From an uncultured Eubacteriales bacterium (lineage in GTDB: Bacteria > Bacillota > Clostridia > Saccharofermentanales > Fastidiosipilaceae): 64,000 nt of DNA. The DNA lies in assembly GCA_902373515.1 (NCBI GenBank), contig CABKML010000006.1:4182-68181 (forward strand), read 5' to 3'. Positions 49,614 through 59,908 of this stretch are shown here, piece after piece. Made by a program: the position numbers and the translations under genes. Positions within the stretch are counted from its first letter, which is position 1. Each line of letters starts with the position of its first letter. Below the pieces are notes generated by a model. It saw only the letters and a list, made by a program, of their open reading frames with translations, ran no database searches and had not been told where the DNA came from.

Positions 49614-50074
49614 GATTGCTTGCAAGTGATTTATACAGGTTAAAGATAATAGATTACACAGGCACGGAAAATCAAACGTTTAACGTTGAAAAACAATATA
49701 AACGTGTAGAAACAAAAGATTCATACGGGAAACCTTTTTTTGACTTTTTAGGTTGTGTTGTTGATAGAGCATACTCAACAACATTGACAAGCGAAGAATA
49801 CGGTATAAAAGATGATTTTGACAAAGTTATTTTAACTACAAGTGACCTTTTAGGTGGTGCAGATGTGTACCGTTATCTAATAAGAATAAGTGAAAATAAG
49901 TTTATAAAAATCATGGGCAATGCAGCAGGTTGTAATGATTATGACAACGACACGGAAAGAGATTATTCCGCATATAAAATTGTTAGAGTTTGTCGTTCTC
50001 ACGGAATAATAAAAATATTAGCTAAAAGAGTTTTATGGAATATTGCAGCACTTGACGAAGTAATGGACAATTAG
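49610..50074 (+). CDS. Head closure / head-tail joining protein (positional)
   Basis: 154 residues, beta-rich (FNVEKQYKRVETKDSYGKPFFDFLGCVVDRAYSTTLTSEEYGI ... VYRYLIRISENKFIKI). Function assigned by position between the connector and the tail completion protein, the slot of SPP1 gp16. No sequence family recognised. GGGAG upstream. Confidence 0.6.
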   Translation: MRLLASDLYRLKIIDYTGTENQTFNVEKQYKRVETKDSYGKPFFDFLGCVVDRAYSTTLTSEEYGIKDDFDKVILTTSDLLGGADVYRYLIRISENKFIKIMGNAAGCNDYDNDTERDYSAYKIVRVCRSHGIIKILAKRVLWNIAALDEVMDN

Positions 50075-50075
50075 T

Positions 50076-50519
50076 ATGGCAATTAACCTTGAAAAATTAT
50101 TACAAAGAAAAGCACAGCAAATACTAAAAGCGGCAAGTGAACAAGCATTAAAAGCCGCACAGGATAATTTTAGTAAAGCAGAATACGCAGGTACTAATGA
50201 TGTTGTTGTGACTAAAATGCAGATAGATGAAAATACCGTAAAAATTACAGCAACAGGCACAGCAACTAATTTTATTGAGTTTGGTGCAGGTATTAATTAC
50301 CCCAATTCTCACCCTGAAGCTATAGAACATGACTTTATACACGGTACATACGGCAACAGGCACGGAGCTAACCTCAATGGTTGGATATACACAGGCGAAA
50401 CAGGTAACGCACCTGATACATACGAGTTAAAGAGCGGCGCAGTACATACATTAGGTAACAAAGCTAATTTATGTATGTATAACGCAAGGGAAGAAGTAAA
50501 AAACAAATATGCTAGATAA
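50076..50519 (+). CDS. HK97 gp10-like tail completion protein
   Basis: 147 residues: an N-terminal helical segment (KAQQILKAASEQALKAAQDNFSKAE), then IDENTVKITATGTATNFIEFGAGINYPNSHP, which is the characteristic gp10-like 'FIEFGAG' motif. Follows after 1 base and overlaps the next gene by 11. Confidence 0.8.
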   Translation: MAINLEKLLQRKAQQILKAASEQALKAAQDNFSKAEYAGTNDVVVTKMQIDENTVKITATGTATNFIEFGAGINYPNSHPEAIEHDFIHGTYGNRHGANLNGWIYTGETGNAPDTYELKSGAVHTLGNKANLCMYNAREEVKNKYAR

Positions 50520-50907
50520 AGAAGCAGAAATTGTAGAGCGAGTAGCGAAAGCTATAAAAGAAAACAATCTAAAAATCAATATATACACCACGATTTTAGG
50601 CGAGGCGTGGCGGACAGGTGATTGCTTGTTTATCGAGCAAATAGACAAAAGAATACCTCGAAACCTTATAACCTCAGAACGAGAACCAACATATATTGAT
50701 TTTGTTGTTAAAGCTACAGTTTATGTTGCAGGAAGTAGTCGAAGATTAAAGGCTAAACAAATTTGCGAGATTGTAGAGCAAACAATGTACTCAATGAACT
50801 TAATGTTGGTCGCAGAAACGCCACAATATATAAGTGATAAAATGATATACAGTACAGTTATGATATTTAACGGCAGAGCCGATAAAGAACATTTTTATTC
50901 AAGGTAA
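50509..50907 (+). CDS. Tail terminator protein (positional)
   Basis: 132 residues of mixed alpha/beta structure (EIVERVAKAIKENNLKINIYTTI, EPTYIDFVVKATVYVAGSSRRLKAKQICEIVEQTMYSMN). Placement just before the tail tube gene is that of the tail terminator. No signature motif, so the assignment is by order and size. AGGGAAG upstream within the previous gene. Confidence 0.62.
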   Translation: MLDKEAEIVERVAKAIKENNLKINIYTTILGEAWRTGDCLFIEQIDKRIPRNLITSEREPTYIDFVVKATVYVAGSSRRLKAKQICEIVEQTMYSMNLMLVAETPQYISDKMIYSTVMIFNGRADKEHFYSR

Positions 50908-50918
50908 GGAGTAAAAGT

Positions 50919-51359
50919 ATGCATCAAGAAACATCAACAATCGGTACATTTTTAATGTACAAAAAGAGCGGCGAACAAGATTTTAAGGAGCTTGTTCCAA
51001 TTATAGATTATCCCGCATTAGGTGGTGAACCCGAACAAATTGACGTTACAGATTTGTCAGACACAATGCAACGCTTTGTGTTAGGTGTACAAAAGCTGAA
51101 AACGTTTGAATTTAAGGCACACTATTATTTGGACACTTACAAAACTATTAAGGAGCTGGAAAAAGAACAAGGCTTGACCTTTGCAGTTTGGTTAGGTGGT
51201 AAAGACGAGGGGACAGGCAAATTAGTACCTCAAGGGCAAGACGGTAAGTTCCCATTTGGTGGTACGGTATCTGTAAGAGTTGAGGGTGGTAAAGTGAACG
51301 AAGCACGCACAATGACAATTACAATTGCACCGAGCTCAAAAGTCTTAGACCCGCAATAA
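50919..51359 (+). CDS. Major tail tube protein
   Basis: 146 residues, mostly beta: SGEQDFKELVPIIDYPALGGEPEQIDVTDLSDTMQRFVLGVQKLKTFEF is the typical tail tube pattern (siphovirus major tail, TP901-1/phi13-like). Product polymerises into the tail. AAGGAG 7 bases before ATG. Confidence 0.87.
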   Translation: MHQETSTIGTFLMYKKSGEQDFKELVPIIDYPALGGEPEQIDVTDLSDTMQRFVLGVQKLKTFEFKAHYYLDTYKTIKELEKEQGLTFAVWLGGKDEGTGKLVPQGQDGKFPFGGTVSVRVEGGKVNEARTMTITIAPSSKVLDPQ

Positions 51360-51377
51360 AATAAGGAGTAAAAGAAG

Positions 51378-51704
51378 ATGGCAACACAAATTGAATTTAC
51401 TTATCAGGACATTAATTATACTTTGGAGTATACACGGGCAACAGTTGTTGCGCTTGAAGATGCGGGCTTTAAGATGAAAGACCTTGCAGATAAGCCGATG
51501 AAAACTGCACCTATGCTTTTTGCAGGAGCTTTCAAAGCGCATCATCCGTACACGAAACCGTCTTTAATCAACGAGATTTTAGAAAGTTTGCCGGACAAAG
51601 AGGGCTTGTATGAAACGCTTGTAGCAATGGTTGAAGAACCTTTGACAACTTTGACAGCAGAGCCGGTTGAAGAAAAAAAGGTAAACTGGAAAGTCGTGAA
51701 GTAA
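51378..51704 (+). CDS. Tail assembly chaperone, short form
   Basis: 108 residues, gpG-type chaperone that coats the tape measure during tail assembly. Pattern EFTYQDINYTLEYTRATVVALEDAGFKM ... PSLINEILESLPDKEGLYETLVAMVEEP matches the small tail chaperones of Firmicute siphophages. Near the 3' end, A AAA AAG at 51674-51680 lies in the zero frame, allowing a -1 shift to the long form. AAGGAG upstream. Confidence 0.85.
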   Translation: MATQIEFTYQDINYTLEYTRATVVALEDAGFKMKDLADKPMKTAPMLFAGAFKAHHPYTKPSLINEILESLPDKEGLYETLVAMVEEPLTTLTAEPVEEKKVNWKVVK

Positions 51705-52099
51705 CACACGACTTTCCTACTCAAAATAAGAGTTACAAAGAAATTTTTAACGAATATTGCAGTCTTTATCTTGCATACGGTATGAGTTTTAATGACTACT
51801 GGAATAAAGATTGCAATATTGCTATATTTTATCGTAAAAAACACGAACATGAACAAAAAGAACAAAATTTTAATTGTTGGTTGAATGGTGCATATATCTA
51901 TAATGCTTTAATAGCAGTTGCACCGATACTAAACGCTTTTTCAAGCAAGCATGAGCCTTTTGATTATCTTGAAAAGCCGTTCAGCTTAACGGCAGAAGAA
52001 CGCAAACAAGATGAATTAAAGAAATACCAAGAAATGAAAAAACGCATGGTAGAGCTCATGAATACTTTCAACGCAAATAGAGGTAAACAAGATGGCTGA
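51378..52099 (+). CDS. Tail assembly chaperone, long form by -1 ribosomal frameshift
   Basis: The -1 frame is open from 51671 to the stop at 52099 and has no ribosome site of its own before its first ATG (51782). Slippage on A AAA AAG (51674-51680) joins 101 residues of the short form to 139 residues from GGT 51680, giving 240 residues. This is the known gpG/gpGT arrangement. Product sequence after the shift starts GKLESREVTHDFPTQ. The part from ATG 51782 is 105 codons. The long form's C-terminal region binds tail tube subunits in characterised phages. Confidence 0.85.
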
Positions 52100-53120
52100 A
52101 AATACCGAAATGCAAAGTTTAAGTTTTAATATTAATGTTAAATTAAATGACTTGTCGGGCGTAAAAAAACTTGAAGAAACTACCAACAAAATAAAAAATA
52201 ATATAGAGAATATAAAATACCCGGCGAACGTACATGGCGCAGATACCCTTGCAAGAATGCTAAACAGAATAAATGGTATGTTAGCTAACAATTCAAAGGG
52301 TATACAGTCTTTAAGGAACTTAACAAGCTCATTACAGGATATTAGCAAACTTAATTTTAACAACATTAAGAGTGCAGATTTAAGCAAAATTAAGTTACCG
52401 GCTAACGCTGAAGAATTAAGCAAATTTTCAGACTTTGCAAAAAGCTTAACGAAGTTAGCTGATAATGATAATGCTAAAAAACTCGAAAATTTTAAGTTAG
52501 ATTTAAGTAACGTAAAATTGCCCGGGAAAGCAGACGAGATACAAAAGTTTGCTGAGTTTGGGCGGGCTTTAACACGCTTAACAGATAAGAAAACGTTACA
52601 AGGCTTGAAAGAGCTTAATTTAGACTTGAGCAGAGTAACATTGCCCGTGGATATGGGAGGTATAAAGCAGTTTACAAACTTTGCGCAGTCTTTAGCACGC
52701 TTGACGGGTAAAACGGCAAGTAATCACTTGAAAGAGTTAAACGATGACTTAGCACGCATAAATGGTACATTAAACAGCTTTAATGCAGAAACACTTGAAA
52801 AAATAGCACAAATACAAGTACCACGCACGCCAACCGAAAGAAAAGCTAAAGACCCCGTAAACAAGTCGGCAATAGCAGATACTTTAGGGCAGTTAAAGGG
52901 CATATTAGACAAAAAAGATGTAAGTGGAAATAACTTTTTAGTTCAAGCAATTCCCCACGCAATGACTTTCTTTAACACCTTAAAAACAGGTACAGGAGTT
53001 GTAACAGCGTTAAAAACAGCACTTGTAGGTGTTGGCGGTGGTTGGGGAGCATTAATTAGCGGTGGTATAACTGTTGTACAAAAATTCATGGTTGGATTAA
53101 AAAGGCTAACGATTCCATAA
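52092..53120 (+). CDS. Tape measure protein, N-terminal part (frame broken at 53120)
   Basis: 342 residues with AGAGG upstream. Contains three ~42-residue internal repeats (around KLPANAEELSKFSDFAKSLTKL, KLPGKADEIQKFAEFGRALTRL, TLPVDMGGIKQFTNFAQSLARL) with long helices, as expected for a tail ruler. The frame ends after LKRLTIP, at a stop reached by leaving the real frame at an A run (53099-53103). The homologous sequence continues in the -1 frame (KKANDSINAIYAKIF ...). Confidence 0.8.
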   Translation: MAENTEMQSLSFNINVKLNDLSGVKKLEETTNKIKNNIENIKYPANVHGADTLARMLNRINGMLANNSKGIQSLRNLTSSLQDISKLNFNNIKSADLSKIKLPANAEELSKFSDFAKSLTKLADNDNAKKLENFKLDLSNVKLPGKADEIQKFAEFGRALTRLTDKKTLQGLKELNLDLSRVTLPVDMGGIKQFTNFAQSLARLTGKTASNHLKELNDDLARINGTLNSFNAETLEKIAQIQVPRTPTERKAKDPVNKSAIADTLGQLKGILDKKDVSGNNFLVQAIPHAMTFFNTLKTGTGVVTALKTALVGVGGGWGALISGGITVVQKFMVGLKRLTIP

Positions 53121-53236
53121 ACGCTATATATGCAAAAATATTTGAAATAGGAAAAGCAGCAGCACAAGTTGTAGGCGCACAATTTAAGAACCTTTTTAAT
53201 AAATTCTTTGGCGGAGAAAATGTTATAACCCGTTTT

Positions 53237-56200
53237 TTGCATAACGTTGCAAGTGCATTAAGTAGAATTGTATTATATCGTTCTATCCGCTATGTTATAT
53301 CAGGTATATCAACATCATTAAGAGAGGGAATTAATAACTTCTATCAGTTTAGCTCTACAATTAATGGTGAGTTTAAGAGTGCTATGGATACCATTGCAAC
53401 GTCCACGCAATATGCTAAAAACAGTTTAGGAGCGATGGCATCGCCGATTATAAACGCCTTAGCACCGGCAATTGATTATTTAATTGATAAATTTGTTGCT
53501 CTGGTTAATATCATTAATCAGTTCTTTTCAGCGTTGTTTGGTGGCTTAGGCTTCTTCTTCAGGGCAAAGAAAGTTGCACATGGATTTGGTGGTGCAATAG
53601 GTGGCGCAGGCAAACAAGCTAAAAAAGCAGCTAAAGAAATAAAAGACGCATTATTAGGTATTGACGAACTGAACATCATCAAGAAACCTGAACCCCACGA
53701 TAATAACGGTGGCGGCGGCGGTGGCGGCGCAGGCGGCGGATTTGGTGATATGTTTGAAAAAGTGCCTATCAATAAAGACATTTTAGACTTTGCCAAAAAG
53801 TTAAGAGAAGCATTTGAAAAATCAGACTGGGAGGGCTTAGGACGGCTTTTAGGCGAAAAAGTAAATGAGATAGTAAATAAAATTGACTGGGCAAAGATAG
53901 GCGCAAAATTAGGTAGAGGGATTGACGGCGTTGTCCGGACTTTGTACAGCTTTTTAGATACCGTTGACTTTAGAAACATAGGCAGCAAATTTGCGATACT
54001 GTTTAACAACGCATTAGCAAATATAGACACAAGCAAAATAGGAAGATTGTTGATAAAGCAATTTACTATTGCATGGGATGTGTTTATAGGCTTTATTGAT
54101 GAGCTTGATTATAGCTTGCTTGCTAGAAAATTATCTAGCGGCATTAGCGGAGCTATGCAAGAAATTAATAAGTGGTTTAGCACTGTAAATTATGATAGTT
54201 TTAGGAAGTTTGGAGCGGGCATTACAGAAATTCTATCAAGCATTAATTTTAGAGAAATAGGCACAACCTTAGCAGACGGCTTTAATCATATTGCGCATAT
54301 TATAAAATCGTTTTTTGATAACTTTGATTTGCGACAATTTGCGATTAATTTTGCGCAAGGTATAAATGACTTTTTCTTGACAATTAAATTTGATGATACG
54401 ATTGAAACGCTAAAAGAAGTTGTACATAACATTTTTGAATCAATCAAAGCATTCTTTAAGACGCTAAAAACACAGGATATTGCCGAAAAAATTGTAGAGG
54501 GTATTAATTCAATACTGAATGAAGTTGTAGACTTTTTCAACAGTGCAGACGGTGCAGAAATTGTAGACGCAATAACCAACTTCATGAATACAATTGTAGA
54601 AAAAATTGACTGGGAAAAGTTTGGCGAGTTCTTACGAGCAAAATTTGTAGCAAAAATCAAGCCGATATTGCGGGGGCTTTTTAGTGCAGATTATGGTGGA
54701 GCAGAAAACGCACTACAAAGAACAATGATGGGTGCTACGGGATTAAACAAGATTTATGATGAAAATAATTCTGAAGTATCCTCGATGGGGCGTGCATTAG
54801 ACCCCAATAATTTAGCGGGCGCAGAAACTAACTGGGGAGATATTTTAGTAAAAAAATTCTGGGACCCGCTTAAAAACTGGTTTAGTAATACTTTTACAAC
54901 TGAAAATGTTAGTGCTTTGTTGTCACCGGTAAGTAATGGTTTACGCACAGGATTTGTCGGCGCAATAGGTATGGGCGGTATGCTTGATGAGGGCATAGGA
55001 CAACCAACTAATGAATGGTTTAATAGCAATTTCAGCGAGGATAAATTTGAAAGTTACGGGTCTAACGTTACAACTGGTTTATCTCAAGGCTTAAGCGCAA
55101 ATTCAGGCACAGAATGGCTTGAAAATAGTTTAGGCACCCCCGTTAATCAGTTCTTTGATACTAACTTTAACGCTGAAAACTTTTCACCGTTTGGACAGTC
55201 TATACCAAACGGCTTATCTGAGGGCGTGGAACAGGAAAACGGCGGTATAATCTCATGGCTTGCAGACAAAATCGGTACACCGATAAAAGACTGGTTTACA
55301 AGTGTATTTGATACTGATAGCTTTTCTTCTTATGGTACGAACTTAATTCAAGGCTTTTTAACTGGTATACAGGGAACGGCAGACGAATTGAACACATGGA
55401 TACAGTCTAATCTGTTTGATAACTTTGCTATACAGTTTGAAAGCTTGCCAGACAAAATTATACCTATCATTGACAATTTAAGAGTTGCAATTATGGACGC
55501 TTTCAAGGGCGGTGAAAGTGGTGACTTAGAACAGTCTTTTACTGAACTTGCTGAGCGAATTTTGCAAGGCTTTAATTTAGGTATTGAGCGAAACATTGAA
55601 AGTGTTATTGCAAAATTTAGAGATTTAGCAAAAAGCATTATTGACCGTTTCACGGGCAGTGGCGATGGCGAAATAAATGAAAATCGTTTTTCTGAAATTG
55701 CAGAAACAGCGTTAGGCGGATTTATTGATAAAGTAGAAAGCTTATCAAGTAGAATTGAAAGTGCATTCAGTTCTTTAGGACGTGAAATTGTAACAGAATT
55801 TACAGAAAGCTTGCCGCCGTCAGCGTTTGAAAATGCAGCAGATAACATTGCAGACGGCTTTATAAACGGCTTAGAACGTGCAAAGTATAAAATGCTTGAC
55901 GCAGTAAGAAACGTTGCAAATGAGGTACAGGAAACGTTCAGGAACGCAATGGAAATACACTCACCGTCAAGAGTTTTTGAGCGGTTTGGTAAATACACTG
56001 TACAAGGTTATGCACAGGGTATTGATGAGGAAAAAGACACAGCAACAGATAAGCTGAAAGAACTCATCAGAGAAGCTATTGACGCAATGAACAGACAACC
56101 GAATCTGAATGATAACGGTGATTATCAAAACGTGTATAATAACAGTATGAGTTCATTAGTATACAAAGTGGACGTTTCAGACAGTAGTAATAGTTTTGCA

Positions 56201-56362
56201 GAATACTTTAATGAAAACGTTTTACCGATAATAAAAGGTATAGCCGACGATACGAAACGGCAAGCGGATAAGCGAGAAGAAACAGTATTACAAATTAGCG
56301 GAAAAGAAGTTGCAAAAGCAGTAAAAGCACAGCAAGACGCAGACGGATACGCTTTTTGCTAA
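53237..56362 (+). pseudogene. Tape measure protein, C-terminal part (same gene, shifted frame)
   Basis: 1041 codons continuing the tape measure. The frame is open upstream to at least 53102, and the sequence before TTG 53237 (NLFNKFFGGENVITRF) is natural tape-measure sequence, so this TTG is not a real start. Together with the upstream part the intact protein would be about 1423 residues, fitting a tail of some 200 nm by the usual 1.5 angstrom per residue rule. It has hydrophobic segments near SPIINALAPAIDYLIDKFVALVNIINQFFSALFGGLGF, a Gly-rich hinge (around 155-172) and repeated EIHSPSRVFERFGKYT-type tail sequence at the C-terminus. One base appears missing in the A run. Confidence 0.75.
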
Positions 56363-56381
56363 AAGGAAAAGGAGTTAATAA

Positions 56382-57170
56382 ATGTTTACATTTGTGAACA
56401 AATTACCGATAAGATTAATATCAGTTGAGGCAAGAGCAGGCACGGTCGGGCTTGCTCTTAACCGTCTAAACGTGGAATATGAGCATTACAGACTAATTGA
56501 TACGGACGAGTGGGGCGTTAAATTATATAACGCTTTGCACGGCACAAGCTTTGAGCCTCGGCATATTGTACGCTACACAGGCAAAGAATTAGGCTTAACC
56601 GACTTAGACGAATACTTGTATATTTTTTCGTACACAGCACCCCCGACTGAATTTTTACAGTGGGGAAAAAGGGGTTCGCCGAAAAAAGAATTAAGAGGGC
56701 AAATTCAGATGGCAGAAATTAAGCGCATTTTGCAAGAAGCCGACAATTTACCTCAAATTCTAATCATGGAGAACTCACCCGAAATTCATTTAGACGCTTG
56801 CTTTTATGCTTTAAGCAGATGGTGCGGCTTTTTGTCACAACGTGGATATACAAATTATTGTGCAGATGTTGATACACTTGATTATGGTACAAAGCGGCGT
56901 ATCAGGAACTATTTAATCAGCGTTCGAGGATACTACAAATACGATTTTCCTGAAGCACCTGAACCTCCTTTGAGTGGAACAAAACGAGAAAACAATGAGA
57001 TTAATTATAAGTATTTAGGCTTTACACCGGACGAATATAAAATCGTACGGAAAACGCTAAACAGCGAACATAGAATTTTCACGCAGTCAAAGAAAGCTAT
57101 ACACGTTGACTTACTGAGTAAAGTCTTAGGTAATTTATTGGTGGTGAAAAAACCGTGTCTTATATCATGA
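56382..57170 (+). CDS. Cytosine-5 DNA methyltransferase homolog without catalytic residues
   Basis: 262 residues that follow the C5-methyltransferase order: AdoMet region RLISVEARAGTVGLALNRLNVEYEHYRLIDTD, then the motif IV loop, IMENSPEIHLD (motif VI, ENV to ENS) and a motif VIII-like RGYTNYCADVDTLDYGTKRRIRNYLISVRG (QNRER lost). The catalytic Pro-Cys of motif IV reads TAPPTEF: no Cys. So fold is kept, chemistry is lost. It lies between tape measure and tail-tip genes; active versions occur at this place in some Firmicute phages, as far as I recall. Possible roles: DNA-binding, structural or decoy. AAGGAG upstream. Confidence 0.68.
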   Translation: MFTFVNKLPIRLISVEARAGTVGLALNRLNVEYEHYRLIDTDEWGVKLYNALHGTSFEPRHIVRYTGKELGLTDLDEYLYIFSYTAPPTEFLQWGKRGSPKKELRGQIQMAEIKRILQEADNLPQILIMENSPEIHLDACFYALSRWCGFLSQRGYTNYCADVDTLDYGTKRRIRNYLISVRGYYKYDFPEAPEPPLSGTKRENNEINYKYLGFTPDEYKIVRKTLNSEHRIFTQSKKAIHVDLLSKVLGNLLVVKKPCLIS

Positions 57171-57526
57171 TTAATGGTGTACCTTTACCAGACCCCAAGC
57201 GGGGAGCAAGAATTATAACATCTACAGTTGTAGATGCCGGACGTAACGCCAACGGTGTTACCGTTGGACAAGTCGTAGGTAACAATCTAACAAAGATTGA
57301 TGGCTTTGAGATTCCGTGGCTATCTGCTGAAGAATGGAGCGAAGTACTTGCTTTGTTTGATAACTTCTATGTAGTAATGACTTATTATGACCAAAGAACA
57401 AATGATAAGCGAAGCATACGAGTCTACCCGGGTGACAGGTCGGCAGAGCCGTATTGGCTAGATGAAAACGGAAAACCTACATTTTACAATCATTGTAAAG
57501 TCAACTTTATTGCAACAGGTGAATAA
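57155..57526 (+). CDS. Tail protein, DUF6711-like
   Basis: 123 residues, beta-rich, with MINGVPLPDPKRGARIITSTVVDAGRNANG at the start and YPGDRSAEPYWLDENGK ... NFIATGE at the end. It overlaps the methyltransferase-like gene by 16 bases (GTG 57155, GGTGG upstream; Met5 possible). Between tape measure and the large tail-tip protein, where distal tail proteins lie; probably part of the tail tip. Confidence 0.62.
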   Translation: MSYIMINGVPLPDPKRGARIITSTVVDAGRNANGVTVGQVVGNNLTKIDGFEIPWLSAEEWSEVLALFDNFYVVMTYYDQRTNDKRSIRVYPGDRSAEPYWLDENGKPTFYNHCKVNFIATGE

Positions 57527-57529
57527 TTA

Positions 57530-59905
57530 ATGAAAATCGTAAGTAAAGAATACGCCCAAAGCATGAAACAACCCCTGAGAAACAGGGGATATATAAATGT
57601 GACTTTAGGCGTAATTAAGCAAGACGCACAGCGTAATGCAAAATTATACCTTGAACACGATTACTGGAACTATCTCACTTTGTCGCCTTTAAGCTATATA
57701 GATAAACTGTTTTCTAGTGGTAAGTCAGGCAAGCACGATACAGCAACCTATGAAAAAAATTTTGTTACAGTTACAGGCGATATGCACTTTGCAAGTCACT
57801 ACAAGCTTTCTTTTGAAGAAAATGGGATGGTAACAGATAGACTTGTAGGTGATAAGCCTATCGAGGTAAACATTGAAAGTAAAGTACCTGAATTTGAGCT
57901 AAAGGGTGTAACACTAGATTTTGGATATAATTATCCCGTAGATTTTGATATTACAGCCGGCAAAACAACGCTAAAAGTTAGGGGAAATAACAAGCGCATT
58001 TTTAAGACTGAGCAAGTCTTTGAAGAAGTAAAATATGGTATTGTAACTATTAAATTTATACATATGAGATACCCTGAAAATCGTGCAAGATTATATAACT
58101 TTTTGTATGGTTATGGCTTAGTTTTGAATAATAGCAACGTGCTTGACAGTGTTTTTACGAGTTACACTTCACCTATACAACAAGATTTGCCGCAGCAAGA
58201 CTTTAAGATAACAATAGATAATCAAAACGGATACTTTAATGTTGACAACCCGAAATCCGCCGTTAATTTCCTTGAACACGGGCAAGAAATGACTTTATCT
58301 TACGGATATGACGTAGACGGAAAAGGCAATATCGAATGGGTAAACAAAGCGAAATTAGTTGTCACAAGCTGGAAAAGTGATAACAAAAGAGCCATTATCA
58401 CAGCAGTTGATATTTTACGGAACAAGACTGTTAATTTTGCAGGTGGCACAAAGGTTGGCGAACCTCAAAAAGTAATTACTTTGCTGCAAAAAATGTTAAG
58501 AGCAGCGGATATTAAAGACTATTACATTGATGAAGAATTATATAACATTGTAATTACAAACCCTACACCAGAGTTACCAGTAAAACAAGCTATGCAGCTT
58601 GTAGCTAACATGAGCCGGGCAGTTATGCTTTTTGACTTTGACAAAGGCTTAATGTTTAAGTGCAATTTTGAGCCGAAAATTACATATACTGGTGAAAATT
58701 CTGAGCCTTACAGTGATGTAAACTTGCTTAAAGATAAGCGAACAGACTGGGCAGAATACGCATGTTTCGCACGCAATTTTACAGTAGTAAGTGGCAATGC
58801 AAGCTTTAAGCCAAAAGATAGCACAAAAGACAAGAAAAAAGGCTTTGTAACAAAATTATCTGATGGCAACGGTGACGGACTTGAAACAAGCATAACTATC
58901 AATCTTGATAGACCGTTTGTGTATTACAATCTTTGCTTAGCGTTTGGTGAAAACTTGCCGAAAACTGTAAAACTGGAAAGTGGTAACAACAAACCGCTAA
59001 TACTCACAGGAAATCAAATTACTAGAAAGATGAATATCGAGCTTGATTTTAACGAAATTAAGACGTTGAAAATCAGTTTTATAGGCACAAAAGAAAGCTA
59101 TGGAAGAATTGTAGTTAAGTCTTTGTATTTAGCTGATGTATCTAACTTTAGAGTTGAATGGAATGATATGATGAGTTACCCTCTAGCTGAAAAACAAGAA
59201 AAAGTGCAAGAAATACAAGTACCTTATTTTGTACCTCAAAAATCAAAGCAAGACAGCAGAACAACTTGTTATGAGGGAACAGCGGTATGCCGTTATCTTT
59301 TAGAAAATCCGGCAGGAGAAGTGGATAAGTGTTGGGTATATACCAGTTTTAAGCTTGATGAGGAAACATATTACGACTTTGAAGCAGAAGTAAACGGTAA
59401 CAAGATACCGTATTGGGGAGAACTTGATTCTAACGACAGCAAACAGGTGACGTCTTACGTGGGAACTCAGGAAAAACAACGTGCAATTTTTTCAAAATGG
59501 AGTAACGGTAATTACGTCTTAATATATGATGTTTTTAAGTTTTTACCCCCGAACTTACGGAATAAGGAACACAGCTTTACAATTACAGGTAAAAGAGTCG
59601 GGCTTGCTGAAATGCCGTATAGCGTAAAAAGCGGCGCACGTGGCAAGACAATCAAGTGGAAAAACCCGCTAATTTCAAACGAAGAAACATCAAAAAAAGT
59701 AGCAGACTGGATACAAAACTACTATCAAAACACTATTAATTACGAATACAAAATGAGAGGTAACCCTGAAATTGAATGTAATGATTTTATTTATCAAGAT
59801 AATGAGTGGCACGAAAGAATGAGAGTTAATGTATACAAAGAAGAAATACGCTTTTCAGGAGCTTTCAGGGGAACACTTTACACGAAATATATTAAAAAGG
59901 AGTAA
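57530..59905 (+). CDS. Large tail-tip / baseplate protein
   Basis: 791 residues, beta-rich, no membrane segments: MKIVSKEYAQSMKQPLRNRGYINVTLGVIKQDAQ at the start and, after about 190, DFKITIDNQNGYFNVDNPKSAVNFLEHGQEMTLSYGYD ... which resembles the tail-associated protein families of Gram-positive siphophages. Position and size are those of the Tal/gp18-like tail hub that binds the host. No lysozyme or peptidase motif seen. Confidence 0.75.
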   Translation: MKIVSKEYAQSMKQPLRNRGYINVTLGVIKQDAQRNAKLYLEHDYWNYLTLSPLSYIDKLFSSGKSGKHDTATYEKNFVTVTGDMHFASHYKLSFEENGMVTDRLVGDKPIEVNIESKVPEFELKGVTLDFGYNYPVDFDITAGKTTLKVRGNNKRIFKTEQVFEEVKYGIVTIKFIHMRYPENRARLYNFLYGYGLVLNNSNVLDSVFTSYTSPIQQDLPQQDFKITIDNQNGYFNVDNPKSAVNFLEHGQEMTLSYGYDVDGKGNIEWVNKAKLVVTSWKSDNKRAIITAVDILRNKTVNFAGGTKVGEPQKVITLLQKMLRAADIKDYYIDEELYNIVITNPTPELPVKQAMQLVANMSRAVMLFDFDKGLMFKCNFEPKITYTGENSEPYSDVNLLKDKRTDWAEYACFARNFTVVSGNASFKPKDSTKDKKKGFVTKLSDGNGDGLETSITINLDRPFVYYNLCLAFGENLPKTVKLESGNNKPLILTGNQITRKMNIELDFNEIKTLKISFIGTKESYGRIVVKSLYLADVSNFRVEWNDMMSYPLAEKQEKVQEIQVPYFVPQKSKQDSRTTCYEGTAVCRYLLENPAGEVDKCWVYTSFKLDEETYYDFEAEVNGNKIPYWGELDSNDSKQVTSYVGTQEKQRAIFSKWSNGNYVLIYDVFKFLPPNLRNKEHSFTITGKRVGLAEMPYSVKSGARGKTIKWKNPLISNEETSKKVADWIQNYYQNTINYEYKMRGNPEIECNDFIYQDNEWHERMRVNVYKEEIRFSGAFRGTLYTKYIKKE

Positions 59906-59908
59906 GTT

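Noticed and set aside
51782..52099. Independent 105-codon gene at 51782
   Set aside because: No ribosome site before the ATG, open frame extends upstream to the A AAA AAG slippery site; best read as the frameshift part of the chaperone.
53237..53239. TTG 53237 as genuine start of a separate 1041-residue gene
   Set aside because: No ribosome site, and typical tape-measure sequence continues upstream in the same frame to about 53102.
54286..54660. Minus-strand frames inside the tape measure (several)
   Set aside because: Shadow frames of a repetitive, Ala/Lys-rich gene; no start signals.
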